Assembly (NCBI GenBank): GCA_035764655.1
Contig: DASTYU010000176.1
Coordinates: 1 to 17,960, forward strand
Reading direction: 5' to 3'
DNA length: 17,960 nt
Source: DASTYU01 sp035764655
GTDB lineage: Bacteria; Chloroflexota; Limnocylindria; Limnocylindrales; CSP1-4
The notes below the pieces were generated by a model. It made no database searches. It worked only from the letters and a program-made list of their open reading frames with translations, and was not told the origin of the DNA. A program made the translations under genes and the position numbers. Positions 7,367 to 14,380 of this stretch are shown here, piece by piece (within the stretch, counting starts at the first letter, position 1; every line of letters begins with the position of its first letter).

Positions 7367-8251
7367 TCAGGAGGCCATCGCGACCTCGGCAGCCTTCCGG
7401 GGCTGCTGTGCCGCGGGCCCGAATCCGAGCCGGCCGCGCGTCGCGATCAGGATCGCGGCCGCGACGGCGGCGAAGCCTGCGTAGACCCACAGCGGGTTCA
7501 CGTCCGGGGCGACCACCGGGATGAGCGCGGTGCCAGTCGCGATGCCGAGACCCGCGTGGTACAGCCCGACGATCGGGATGCTGCGATCCGCCCGGTTATA
7601 CAGCCACGTGAGCGTCATGCGGACCGGGATCGGCAGCACGAACAGCGCGACGAGGTAGAAGGGGATCTGCTCGGCCGGCACGCGACCGTCGGTCACGCCT
7701 CCGACGACGAACACGAGCGGAACATGGACGAGCGCCTGGAGCCAGGTCGTGACGACGCTCGCTCCGATCGGGCCCAGCCGGGGCTGGAGCCGCTCGAGAG
7801 CGAAGCCGGTCCAGGCGGCCTCTTCCCACCAGTTGACCAGAACGAACGCGAGCGGGGCACCGACGGCGATCGTGATCGCGATCGTTGCCGAGCTACCGAT
7901 GATCGACGTCAGGACCGCGGCGCCACCGACCGCGACCGCGGCGCCGAGCGCGGCTGCCGGGAGCAGCAGGACCGCGCTGACGTACCACTTCGGGTGGACC
8001 CGGAAGTTGAAGACGCGGCGCCGCAGGTCGCGAACGCCGGCGCGCCCGTCGGCCAGCGCCGTCGCGATGAACGCGGCGACCGCCAGCGCGACGGCATCGA
8101 GGAGGATGAACGGCGCGACACCGGGCAGGTCGAGGTCGATCACCCCGATCCCGGCGTTGGACAGCAGCGGGATCGCGAAGATCGCCGCGCTGACCGAGTA
8201 CGCGATGGCCAGGAAGACTGCGAGGGGATGGGTTCGAGCGATGGAGCGCAT
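7367..8251 (-). CDS. CPBP-type intramembrane protein (CAAX protease/bacteriocin-processing family), divergent
   Basis: A 294-aa multi-pass membrane protein with about seven or eight helices. The central segment carries NWWEEAAWTGFALERL (140-155), the equivalent of the CPBP glutamate motif (usually EExxWRGF), then LQALVHVPLV (171-180) and LYHAGLG (230-236), equivalent to the second and third histidine motifs. Catalytic candidates Glu143, Glu144, His176 and His232 are therefore present, but the usual Arg after the glutamates is Thr, and the aromatic residue four before His176 is Gln, so activity is uncertain. Start ATG 8251 is preferred: it directly precedes MRSIARTHPLAVF and the first helix, with AAGGA upstream. 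The longer open frame would cover an intergenic palindrome. It is divergent from the sensor kinase gene and is a plausible target of that system. Confidence 0.75.
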   Translation of the reverse strand: MRSIARTHPLAVFLAIAYSVSAAIFAIPLLSNAGIGVIDLDLPGVAPFILLDAVALAVAAFIATALADGRAGVRDLRRRVFNFRVHPKWYVSAVLLLPAAALGAAVAVGGAAVLTSIIGSSATIAITIAVGAPLAFVLVNWWEEAAWTGFALERLQPRLGPIGASVVTTWLQALVHVPLVFVVGGVTDGRVPAEQIPFYLVALFVLPIPVRMTLTWLYNRADRSIPIVGLYHAGLGIATGTALIPVVAPDVNPLWVYAGFAAVAAAILIATRGRLGFGPAAQQPRKAAEVAMAS

Positions 8252-8391
8252 CTTGGGTGTCCTTGGGCTTCGGTTGGTCGCCGGCCGAGGTGGCCTGCGT
8301 GCCGAGGACAGCGTCGGGTCCGGCGCCCGCCGCGTCGTCCGTCCGCGGGCTCGATCCATGAGCGACCCCGGGATGGAAGGAACGACCGCTC

Positions 8392-8409
8392 GCGATACCG
8401 GGGTATCGC
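8392..8409. promoter_or_regulatory. 18-bp palindrome in the CPBP / histidine kinase divergent region
   Basis: GCGATACCGGGGTATCGC is a perfect 8-bp inverted repeat (GCGATACC and GGTATCGC) around a central GG. It is 57 nt upstream of the kinase start and about 140 nt upstream of the CPBP start. Short, closely spaced inverted half-sites are typical operators for dimeric NarL/LuxR-type response regulators, and one is encoded just downstream. Binding is inferred. Confidence 0.55.
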
Positions 8410-8465
8410 CCGGCTCATCCCCCAGACGGATGTCCGGCACGGATTCCGGGCGCTAAGGTCCGCAC

Positions 8466-9641
8466 ATGAGCCGCACCGCACCTGCCCGTTCGTGGCCGTT
8501 CGACATCCATCCCATCGATGTCGCGATCGCCGTCGGCCTCGCCGCGCTGTCGTTCCTGCCGTACCTGTCCGGTGCGGCGGACCTTGGGCCGACGGGGCCC
8601 ATCACGGTTGCCCTGCTGCTGCTCCAGAGCCTGCCGCTCATCGTGCGCCGCCGCGCCCCGTTGGCCGTGCTGCTCATCGTCGTCAGCGCGACGGTCGTGC
8701 AGATCGCGCTGTTGCCCGCGGGGGAGGAGTTGCTCGCGGGGCTCGGGTTGCTCGTCGCGGTGTACACCGTTGGCGAGCGGCTCGATCGGCCGACGTCGCT
8801 CGGGCTCACCGCGCTCACCGGGGCGATGGTCGGGGCCCTCCTGATCGGGCGGGGCGGGTTACCCGATGTCCTGCAGAGCCTCATCCAGACCGAGCTGGTC
8901 CTCGTCGTCGCGTGGCTCGTGGGCGACGCGGCCCGGATCCGGCGGCTGTACACGGAGAACCTCGTGGAGCACGCCCGCCTGGTCGACTCGGAGCGGGAGG
9001 AGCGCACGCGACGTGCCGTGCTCGAGGAGCGCGAGCGGATCGCCCGTGAGCTCCACGACGTGGTGGCCCATCACGTGAGCGTCATCGTCATCCAGGCCGG
9101 TGGCGGCCTGAGCGCGCTGGAGCGCCGGCCCGAAGAAGCGCGTTCCGCACTCGAATCCATCGCCTCGACCGGGCGCCAGGCGCTCACCGAGATGCGGCGC
9201 ATGCTCGGCGTCCTCGGTGAGGGCGAGCCCGCGGGGCCGATGCCCGGGCTCGATCTCCTCGACGACCTCATCGGCCAGGTTCGGGCGGCCGGGCTGGCGG
9301 TGGACCTGTCGGTCGAGGGCGAACGACGCCGGCTCGATCCCGGGCTGGAGCTGTCCGCCTACCGGATCATCCAGGAGGCCCTGACCAACTCGTTGAAGCA
9401 CGCGGGCGGCGGTCGCGCGCGGGTGACGGTGGCGTATGAACCAGGTGCGCTCGTGATCTCGGTCGACGACGAACGTGGGCCGGGTCCGGCTCCCGCCCTC
9501 GAAGCCGTCCACGCCGGCCGCGGCCTTGTCGGGATGCGCGAGCGCGCCGCGATGCTCCGTGGATCCCTCGACGCCCAACCAACACCGTCCGGGTTTCGCG
9601 TCGTTGCGCGGCTGCCGATCGACATGGCGCCGGTCGGATGA
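8466..9641 (+). CDS. NarL-type sensor histidine kinase (HisKA_3)
   Basis: Membrane sensor kinase of 391 aa that autophosphorylates and passes phosphate to the response regulator encoded next. The N-terminal half holds about six short membrane helices (about 16-36, 46-61, 66-84, 88-104, 111-127, 140-154) with almost no extracytoplasmic loop, suggesting it senses something in or at the membrane. A linker coiled coil follows (about 160-190), then the dimerisation segment EERERIARELHDVVAHHVS with phospho-acceptor His197. The ATPase domain shows the N-box QEALTNSLKHA (Asn308), a G1 equivalent VDDERGPG (334-340; the usual DNG triplet is altered) and G2 GRGLVGMRER (351-360). Start ATG 8466 has AAGGT upstream. 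It overlaps the regulator gene by ATGA. Confidence 0.95.
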   Translation: MSRTAPARSWPFDIHPIDVAIAVGLAALSFLPYLSGAADLGPTGPITVALLLLQSLPLIVRRRAPLAVLLIVVSATVVQIALLPAGEELLAGLGLLVAVYTVGERLDRPTSLGLTALTGAMVGALLIGRGGLPDVLQSLIQTELVLVVAWLVGDAARIRRLYTENLVEHARLVDSEREERTRRAVLEERERIARELHDVVAHHVSVIVIQAGGGLSALERRPEEARSALESIASTGRQALTEMRRMLGVLGEGEPAGPMPGLDLLDDLIGQVRAAGLAVDLSVEGERRRLDPGLELSAYRIIQEALTNSLKHAGGGRARVTVAYEPGALVISVDDERGPGPAPALEAVHAGRGLVGMRERAAMLRGSLDAQPTPSGFRVVARLPIDMAPVG

Positions 9642-10324
9642 GCATCCGGGTCCTTCTCGTCGACGACCAGGAGCTGGTGCGGACCGGCTTCCGGATGGTC
9701 CTGACCGACGAGGACGGCATCGAGGTCGTCGGCGAAGCGGGCAACGGGCGGGAGGCCATCGCCGCCGCGGAGCGCCACCGCCCGGACGTGATCGTGATGG
9801 ACATCCGGATGCCGGTGATGGACGGAATCGAGGCGACACGACGCCTGGTGACGGACGCGGGCGGCGTCGCGCCGCGAATCCTGGTCCTGACCACGTTCGA
9901 TGCGGACGAGCACGTGGTGGATGCCCTCCGTGCCGGCGCAAGTGGGTTCCTGCTCAAGGACGTCACTCCCGCCGACTTCGTTGCCGCCATTCGCGTCGTC
10001 GCGGCCGGTGATGCGCTCATCGCGCCGGCGGTCACGCGGAGGTTACTCGACCGGTTCGCGCGGCTCCCGATGCCGACCGATGCCGACCACGACCGTGCGC
10101 TTGGCCATCTGACGGAGCGCGAGATCGAGGTGCTGAAGCTCGTCGCGGAAGGGCTCGCGAACCGGGAGATCGCCGACCGCCTGGTCCTCGCCGAGCCGAC
10201 GGTCAAGACCCATGTCTCGCACCTTCTGCTCAAGCTCGACCTGCGAGACCGGGCGCAGCTCGTCGTGCTGGCGTACGAGACCGGCCTGGTCCGGCCCGGG
10301 AGCACGAGCGGCGAATCGACCTAG
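9638..10324 (+). CDS. NarL/LuxR-family response regulator
   Basis: DNA-binding partner of the preceding kinase, 228 aa. The receiver domain (1-120) has acidic residues Asp9/Asp10, phospho-acceptor Asp55 in VIVMDIRMP, Thr85 in VLTTF and Lys107 in LLKD. After a linker, the LuxR-type helix-turn-helix occupies about 157-215 (LTEREIEVLKLVAEGLANRE, then TVKTHVSHLLLKL). All receiver switch residues are intact, so conventional phosphorylation is expected. The ATG at 9638 lies inside the kinase stop (ATGA), giving translational coupling. The gene ends in a shared CTAG with the converging regulator gene. A likely binding site is the 8392-8409 palindrome. Confidence 0.95.
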   Translation: MSIRVLLVDDQELVRTGFRMVLTDEDGIEVVGEAGNGREAIAAAERHRPDVIVMDIRMPVMDGIEATRRLVTDAGGVAPRILVLTTFDADEHVVDALRAGASGFLLKDVTPADFVAAIRVVAAGDALIAPAVTRRLLDRFARLPMPTDADHDRALGHLTEREIEVLKLVAEGLANREIADRLVLAEPTVKTHVSHLLLKLDLRDRAQLVVLAYETGLVRPGSTSGEST

Positions 10325-10968
10325 GGCCGAACCGGGTCGCCGTGGCCGCGCATCATCGCGATGAGCATCCGGTCCATCGCTCGTTCCGATGCCACCAGCA
10401 GATCGGTGGTCTCGGCGGCGTCGAAGCCGCGGCGCTTCGCCGTCAGCGCGAGCTCATGGTGGAACGGGGCGCGAAACCGCACGAAGCCCTCGACGGTCTG
10501 GCTCAGTGACAACCCGAACCCCGCCGCCATCCTCCCGTAGTCTTCGGCCGCACCCGAAGCCTCCTCGAGATGCAGCTCCGCGGTTTCGGGATGTGCGGCG
10601 TCGAGGTGCTGCAGCAACGTGGCGGTCATCACCCGGCCGCGTTCGCGGAAGAGCAGCCGCTGTTTGTCGGTGAGATCGTGGATCCACGGCAGCTGGGGCG
10701 CCACCTCGCGGCTGGCCCGGCGATAGGTCCTCGCCATCCGGCTGGTCGTGATGCCTCCGGCCGCGATCGACGGCCGGCGAAGCCGATCGGCGGGCAGCAG
10801 GCGCTCCAGCGCCGACCTCGAGAAGCGCCGGTGGCCGCCGGGCGTCGTGAAGACACGGAGCCGCCCCGCATCGCTCCATCGGCGGAGGGTGGCGGGCGAG
10901 ACACCAAGGACACGACTCGCCTGGGAGAGCGGGATCCAGTCGGGGTCGCGAAACGAGGATGGGGCCAC
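10321..10968 (-). CDS. MerR/BldC-like helix-turn-helix regulator with helical C-terminal domain
   Basis: A 215-aa transcriptional regulator. Residues 11-60 form a MerR/excisionase-type winged helix: LSQASRVLGVSPATLRRW, then GRLRVFTTPGGHRRFSRSAL, the recognisable 'GGHRRF' wing. The rest (about 75-208) is predicted all-helical and may be a sensory or oligomerisation domain; it faintly recalls the N-terminal domain of RsbRD-type stress proteins, but I cannot confirm that. The start is GTG 10968; the residues after it lead straight into the HTH, and only a weak ribosome-binding site (TAGAG) is visible. Just upstream lies an unusually AT-rich stretch (10970-10998), the likely promoter. Its TAG stop overlaps the stop of the converging response regulator (CTAG at 10321-10324). 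Confidence 0.85.
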   Translation of the reverse strand: MAPSSFRDPDWIPLSQASRVLGVSPATLRRWSDAGRLRVFTTPGGHRRFSRSALERLLPADRLRRPSIAAGGITTSRMARTYRRASREVAPQLPWIHDLTDKQRLLFRERGRVMTATLLQHLDAAHPETAELHLEEASGAAEDYGRMAAGFGLSLSQTVEGFVRFRAPFHHELALTAKRRGFDAAETTDLLVASERAMDRMLIAMMRGHGDPVRP

Positions 10969-11109
10969 GCAAAAACTCTACAAATCTGTTGATACATGGA
11001 CGACTCGCTCAGCGTACCATGTGCCTTCGAGGAGCCCTCACCGTGTCGTCGCTTCCCCCCAGCCACGACATTGCGCGGGGCTCCTCATGGTCCGGCCCCG
11101 GTCACGCCG
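10969..11109. other. Spacer with AT-rich promoter-like segment
   Basis: The first 30 bases (10970-10998) are markedly AT-rich compared with the rest of the window and lie directly upstream of the MerR-like gene, so they probably hold its promoter. A weak minus-strand -10-like TAGAGT can be read there, without a convincing -35. I see no convincing gene in the remainder; short frames here are Arg/Pro/Ser-rich and lack ribosome-binding sites. Confidence 0.4.
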
Positions 11110-11343
11110 TCAGCGGTTCGATGCGCTCCGCGTGGGCCGGCGGCGTCCCATCGCCAGCCATCCCGCGAACCATCGCCCGATACCGGCGAGCGACGAACGT
11201 CGAGACCTGCGCCGAACGGCAGCCCTCACCGGTTCGGGCGCGGCATCGGGCCGAGCCATGAGCTCCCGTAGCTCCTCCTGCCGCCGGCGCTCGGCATCGC
11301 GCTCGGAATCGGTGGCCACGGTGTACTGGTATCTGCTGAACAT
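11110..11343 (-). CDS. Possible small basic protein
   Basis: A 77-aa frame beginning MFSRYQYTVATDSERDAERR, then a charged helix (RQEELRELMARPD) and a very basic Arg-rich C-terminal half containing a weakly amphipathic segment (LAGIGRWFAGWLAMG). Third codon positions are mostly G/C, as in the neighbouring genes, and GGGGGA lies upstream of ATG 11343 on the minus strand. The open frame continues further upstream to 12027, but there it is antisense to the redoxin gene and not protein-like. The gene would be divergent from the redoxin gene. No recognised family; it could be a chance frame. Confidence 0.42.
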   Translation of the reverse strand: MFSRYQYTVATDSERDAERRRQEELRELMARPDAAPEPVRAAVRRRSRRSSLAGIGRWFAGWLAMGRRRPTRSASNR

Positions 11344-11432
11344 CCCCCGGAATCCCCCGTCTCGCGTGTGCAGTTCGAGGGACAGTAGGCGACCCGCGTT
11401 CGAATCCGTCTCGCGGCGTTCAGGCGATGGTG

Positions 11433-11457
11433 CTCCCGGCGAGGCGATCACCGGGAG
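11433..11457. promoter_or_regulatory. Inverted repeat upstream of the redoxin/NDH-2 operon
   Basis: CTCCCGG (11433-11439) and CCGGGAG (11451-11457) are separated by 11 nt, ending 30 nt before the redoxin start. It may be an operator or a 5' UTR hairpin. There is no clear -35/-10 pair nearby. Confidence 0.35.
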
Positions 11458-11487
11458 GGTGTAGGTTGTTCGTCTGGAGGTGTCCCC

Positions 11488-12567
11488 ATGACGAACGACG
11501 TTCGCGACCAGGACGGCGGTGGAACCGCAACCCTCTCGACCAGCGCACCGGGCTTCGTCCGGTCGATCGCCCACCGGCTGGCCGGCGAGCCGCCCGAGCT
11601 CCCGGTCGAGGGCCATCTGCCCGGCTTCGACGGTGCGACCGGCTGGCTCAACTCCGAACCGCTCACCCCGCAGGGCCTTCGCGGTCGCGTCGTCGCCGTC
11701 CAGTTCCTGACGTACACCTGCGTCAACTGGCTGCGCACGCTGCCATACGCCCGGGCGTGGGCCGCCAAGTACGCCGACCACGGGCTGACGCTGATCGGCG
11801 TCCACACACCGGAGTTCGGCTTCGAGCGCAACGTCGACAACATCGTGACGAACCTGCACGACCTGGACGTCCCGTACCCGATCGCGATCGACAGCGATTA
11901 CGGGGTGTGGCGCGCCTTCACCAACCACTACTGGCCGGCGCTGTACGTCGCCGACGCAGAAGGCCGGATCCGCTATCACCACTACGGTGAGGGCGAGTAC
12001 GAGATGTCCGAAATGATCATCCAGCAACTCTTGACCGGCGTTGGCGCCAAGGGTTTCGACCCGGCCTTCGTGTCCGTCGATCCACGCGGAACGGAGGTCG
12101 CGGCGGACTGGAGCAACCTCGGATCGCCGGAGACCTACCTCGGCGCCGCCCAGGCCTCGGGTTACGCCTCACCGGATGGCGCCTATGTCGGGAAATCGCA
12201 TGCGTACGGTCCGGCGGATGGCCTGCGCCTCAACGAGTGGGCCCCGATCGGCACCTGGACGATCGCGCAGCATGCCTCGGTGCTGGACGAACCGAACGGG
12301 CGCATCGCGTTCCGCTTCCGTGCCCGGGACGTCAACCTGGTGATGGGGCCGCGATCGCCCGGCTTGGCGATCCCGTACCGTGTCCTCATCGACGGCCGGC
12401 CGCCCGCCGACGACCACGGGACCGACGTCGACGCCGAGGGCCGCGGCACGCTCGACCAGCAACGGCTCTACCAGCTGATCCGCCAGACCGACCGTGTCGA
12501 CTCGACCCTGTTCGAGATCGAGTTCCTCGACGCCGGCGCCGAGGCATACTGCTTCACGTTCGGCTGA
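11488..12567 (+). CDS. DipZ-like redoxin (thioredoxin fold) with C-terminal carbohydrate-binding-like domain; CxxW active site
   Basis: A 359-aa protein built like the soluble part of DipZ/CcdA-type proteins: a TlpA/thioredoxin fold (about 40-185) plus a beta-rich C-terminal domain (about 200-359). The active-site region reads QFLTYTCVNWLRTLPYARAW. In DipZ it is TYTCINCLRTLP, so the first Cys (Cys78) is kept and the resolving Cys is replaced by Trp81. The cis-Pro position (YWPALYV, Pro150) is intact. A dithiol exchange cycle is therefore not possible in the usual way; a one-Cys peroxidase or chaperone-like role is more plausible. No signal peptide or membrane helix is seen, so it is probably cytoplasmic. 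Start ATG 11488 has GGAGGTG 7 nt upstream. The NADH dehydrogenase-like gene begins 2 nt after its stop, implying a shared transcript. Confidence 0.85.
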   Translation: MTNDVRDQDGGGTATLSTSAPGFVRSIAHRLAGEPPELPVEGHLPGFDGATGWLNSEPLTPQGLRGRVVAVQFLTYTCVNWLRTLPYARAWAAKYADHGLTLIGVHTPEFGFERNVDNIVTNLHDLDVPYPIAIDSDYGVWRAFTNHYWPALYVADAEGRIRYHHYGEGEYEMSEMIIQQLLTGVGAKGFDPAFVSVDPRGTEVAADWSNLGSPETYLGAAQASGYASPDGAYVGKSHAYGPADGLRLNEWAPIGTWTIAQHASVLDEPNGRIAFRFRARDVNLVMGPRSPGLAIPYRVLIDGRPPADDHGTDVDAEGRGTLDQQRLYQLIRQTDRVDSTLFEIEFLDAGAEAYCFTFG

Positions 12568-12569
12568 CG

Positions 12570-13955
12570 ATGAACGAGCGGATCGTCATCCTCGGGGGCG
12601 GGTTCGCGGGCATGTCGACCGCCCGCGAGCTCACGAAGCGGCTGCGCAAGGAGAACCGGCTTGCCCGCCGGCTGGGCGACCCCGGCGTGTCGGTCACGCT
12701 GATCAACCGCGAGAACTACTTCGTCTTCCAGCCGCTGATGGCCGACATCATCTCGGGAGCGATCGAAACCACGCACGTCGTCGTGCCGCTGCGGCGGATG
12801 CTGCGCGACGTCGAGGTCGAGGTCGGCTATGTCGAGCGCATCGACCCGATCCGCAAGCGGGTCGTGGTGCAGCGCCGCCAGAGCGGCGAAGCCTTCGAGG
12901 TCGAGTACGACGCCCTGGTGGTCGCGCTCGGCAGCGTGACGGACTTCCGGGCGGTTCCCGGGATGCCCGAGTACGCGCTCGGCGTGCGCACCCTTGGCGA
13001 CGCCTTCTATCTCCGCAACCGGGCGCTGGCGATGCTCGAAGAAGCTGCCGGCCTTGAGGACCGCGAGCTGCAGGAAGCGAAGCTGACGTTCGTGGTCGTG
13101 GGCGGCGGGTCGACCGGCGTCGAGGTCGCCGCCGAGCTCGAGGACTTGCTGCGCACGGCCCGGCGGACCTTCGCCGACCTTCCGGAACCGCACGTGGTGC
13201 TGGTTCACAGCCGGCGCCACGTCCTGCCGGAGTTCGGCGAGCGTCTCGCGCGCTATGCGACCAGGAAGCTCGGTGAGCTTGGCGTGTCGCTGCGACTCGG
13301 CCACCGCTTGACTCGGGTCGAGCCCGACCTCGTCGAGCTGGATGACGGCAGCATCATCCGAACCGAGACGGTGATCAGCACCGTCGGCAACGCGCCGCAC
13401 CCGGTGCTCGCCTCACTGAACGTGGCGGAGGAGGCCCTGGACGAGCGCGGCTGGGTGCGCCCGGACGCCACGTTCGCGGTGCCGGGGCTCGACCGCGTGT
13501 GGGCGCTCGGGGACTGCGCCTCGATCATCGACCCGAAGAACGGGCGCCCGATGCCGGCCACGGCCCAGCACGCCGTGCGCGAGGGGCCGCACGCGGCGCG
13601 CAACATCCTCGCGGTGCTGAGCGGGCAACCGGCGACGCCGTTCGACTACGACCAACAGGGCATGCTGGTCTCGCTCGGCCGGTTCCGTGGCGTCGGTGAG
13701 ATCCGCGGCATCAAGGTCTCTGGCTTCATCGCCTGGTTCCTGTGGCGAAGCTACTACCTCCTCCAGCTGCCGAGTCTCGAGCGGCGCATTCGCGTCGCCG
13801 TCGACTGGACACTCGAGCTGTTCCTCGCCCACGACGTCGTCGAGATCAACATGCGCCGGACGCGGACGCGCCCCGGCGAGGAGGTCGGCGAGGTCGAGGG
13901 CGAGCCGGTGTCCGTCGGTGCCCGGCCGGACGTCAACGACGAGATCGTGGTCTGA
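12570..13955 (+). CDS. Type II NADH dehydrogenase-like FAD oxidoreductase
   Basis: A 461-aa flavoprotein that should transfer electrons from NAD(P)H to quinone at the inner membrane face. The N-terminal FAD dinucleotide site is IVILGGGFAGMSTA (5-18); the second, NAD(P)H-binding Rossmann motif is VVVGGGSTGVEVAAEL (175-190). The C-terminal FAD contact is VWALGDCAS (310-318), followed by ATAQHAVREG (330-339), which resembles the quinone/flavin motif of NDH-2. The tail GFIAWFLWRSYYLLQLP and RVAVDWTLELFLAHDVVEI matches the membrane-attachment helices of NDH-2. Start ATG 12570 is chosen because it begins directly before the FAD motif and 2 nt after the redoxin stop; no good ribosome-binding site is visible, so translation is probably coupled. 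An in-frame start further upstream would overlap the redoxin gene. The final ~30 residues are an acidic tail. Confidence 0.9.
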   Translation: MNERIVILGGGFAGMSTARELTKRLRKENRLARRLGDPGVSVTLINRENYFVFQPLMADIISGAIETTHVVVPLRRMLRDVEVEVGYVERIDPIRKRVVVQRRQSGEAFEVEYDALVVALGSVTDFRAVPGMPEYALGVRTLGDAFYLRNRALAMLEEAAGLEDRELQEAKLTFVVVGGGSTGVEVAAELEDLLRTARRTFADLPEPHVVLVHSRRHVLPEFGERLARYATRKLGELGVSLRLGHRLTRVEPDLVELDDGSIIRTETVISTVGNAPHPVLASLNVAEEALDERGWVRPDATFAVPGLDRVWALGDCASIIDPKNGRPMPATAQHAVREGPHAARNILAVLSGQPATPFDYDQQGMLVSLGRFRGVGEIRGIKVSGFIAWFLWRSYYLLQLPSLERRIRVAVDWTLELFLAHDVVEINMRRTRTRPGEEVGEVEGEPVSVGARPDVNDEIVV

Positions 13956-14033
13956 CCGGCTACCCATAGGCCGAAATCGGCCGAGCTCCGCCGCGAGGGA
14001 GGACACGCGCGAGCCCGGCCGTTCGGCATCGCG

Positions 14034-14282
14034 TTATGCGCCCTGCGTGACCTCGTACAGCGTCTGTGCGACGAGGCCGTGAGCCTCCCGGTGAACCCGG
14101 GTGGCGGTGTCGCGATCGGGTGCGTCAACGAGGCAGAAGACCTTGCCGGCCTCCTCGTCGACCCAGTAGTGGCGATAGGTCACCCCGAAGTCGCCCTGGA
14201 CGCGGACGTCGGCAGCGTGGGCGCCGACGACGTCGGCCGCCTTCACCCCGGGGATGTCGTGGATGTCCAGATAGGTTGCCAA
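14034..14282 (-). CDS. DUF4242 family protein (SCO4226-like, putative nickel-binding)
   Basis: An 82-aa protein matching the DUF4242 pattern: an N-terminal strand (ATYLDIHDIPGV), a helix with AHAADVRVQ, a central strand TYRHYWVDEEAGKVFCLVDAP (32-55 region) and a final helix RVHREAHGL. In this family SCO4226 of Streptomyces coelicolor is known as a small nickel-binding protein; I infer a metal-binding role by resemblance, and His8, His22, His38, His64 and His68 are candidate ligands. The start is TTG 14282, since the first recognisable residues follow at once and GGAG lies 10 nt upstream; the longer open frame is antisense to the sigma gene and not protein-like. It is downstream of the sigma gene with its own ECF-type promoter element. 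Confidence 0.85.
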   Translation of the reverse strand: MATYLDIHDIPGVKAADVVGAHAADVRVQGDFGVTYRHYWVDEEAGKVFCLVDAPDRDTATRVHREAHGLVAQTLYEVTQGA

Positions 14283-14333
14283 GCGGCTGTCTCCTTCGAT
14301 CAGTGGTCTACCGGGCAGCACACCCGGAGTCGT

Positions 14334-14364
14334 CCATACGCCGTGCCGGCCGTCGCCGGTTTCA
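14334..14364 (-). promoter_or_regulatory. ECF-type promoter of the DUF4242 gene (TGAAACC-N17-CGTATGG)
   Basis: On the minus strand, TGAAACC (14364-14358) and CGTATGG (14340-14334) are 17 nt apart, ending 51 nt before the TTG start. The GAAAC-type -35 and CGT-type -10 are characteristic of ECF sigma promoters. The same two blocks at the same spacing precede the RTX-like gene at 15713-15743. It lies 17 nt beyond the sigma factor stop codon. Confidence 0.72.
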
Positions 14365-14380
14365 GTCCGACAGGAGCGGC

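Noticed and set aside
7151..9049. A 632-codon plus-strand open frame
   Set aside because: It runs antisense to the CPBP gene and overlaps the kinase gene; the product is Arg/Asp-rich low-complexity sequence typical of a shadow frame in GC-rich DNA.
8859..9941. Minus-strand frame opposite the kinase
   Set aside because: Antisense to conserved kinase motifs; no motif of its own.
11344..12027. Upstream part of the minus-strand frame containing the small protein
   Set aside because: Antisense to the redoxin gene and not protein-like; only the part after ATG 11343 was kept as a candidate.
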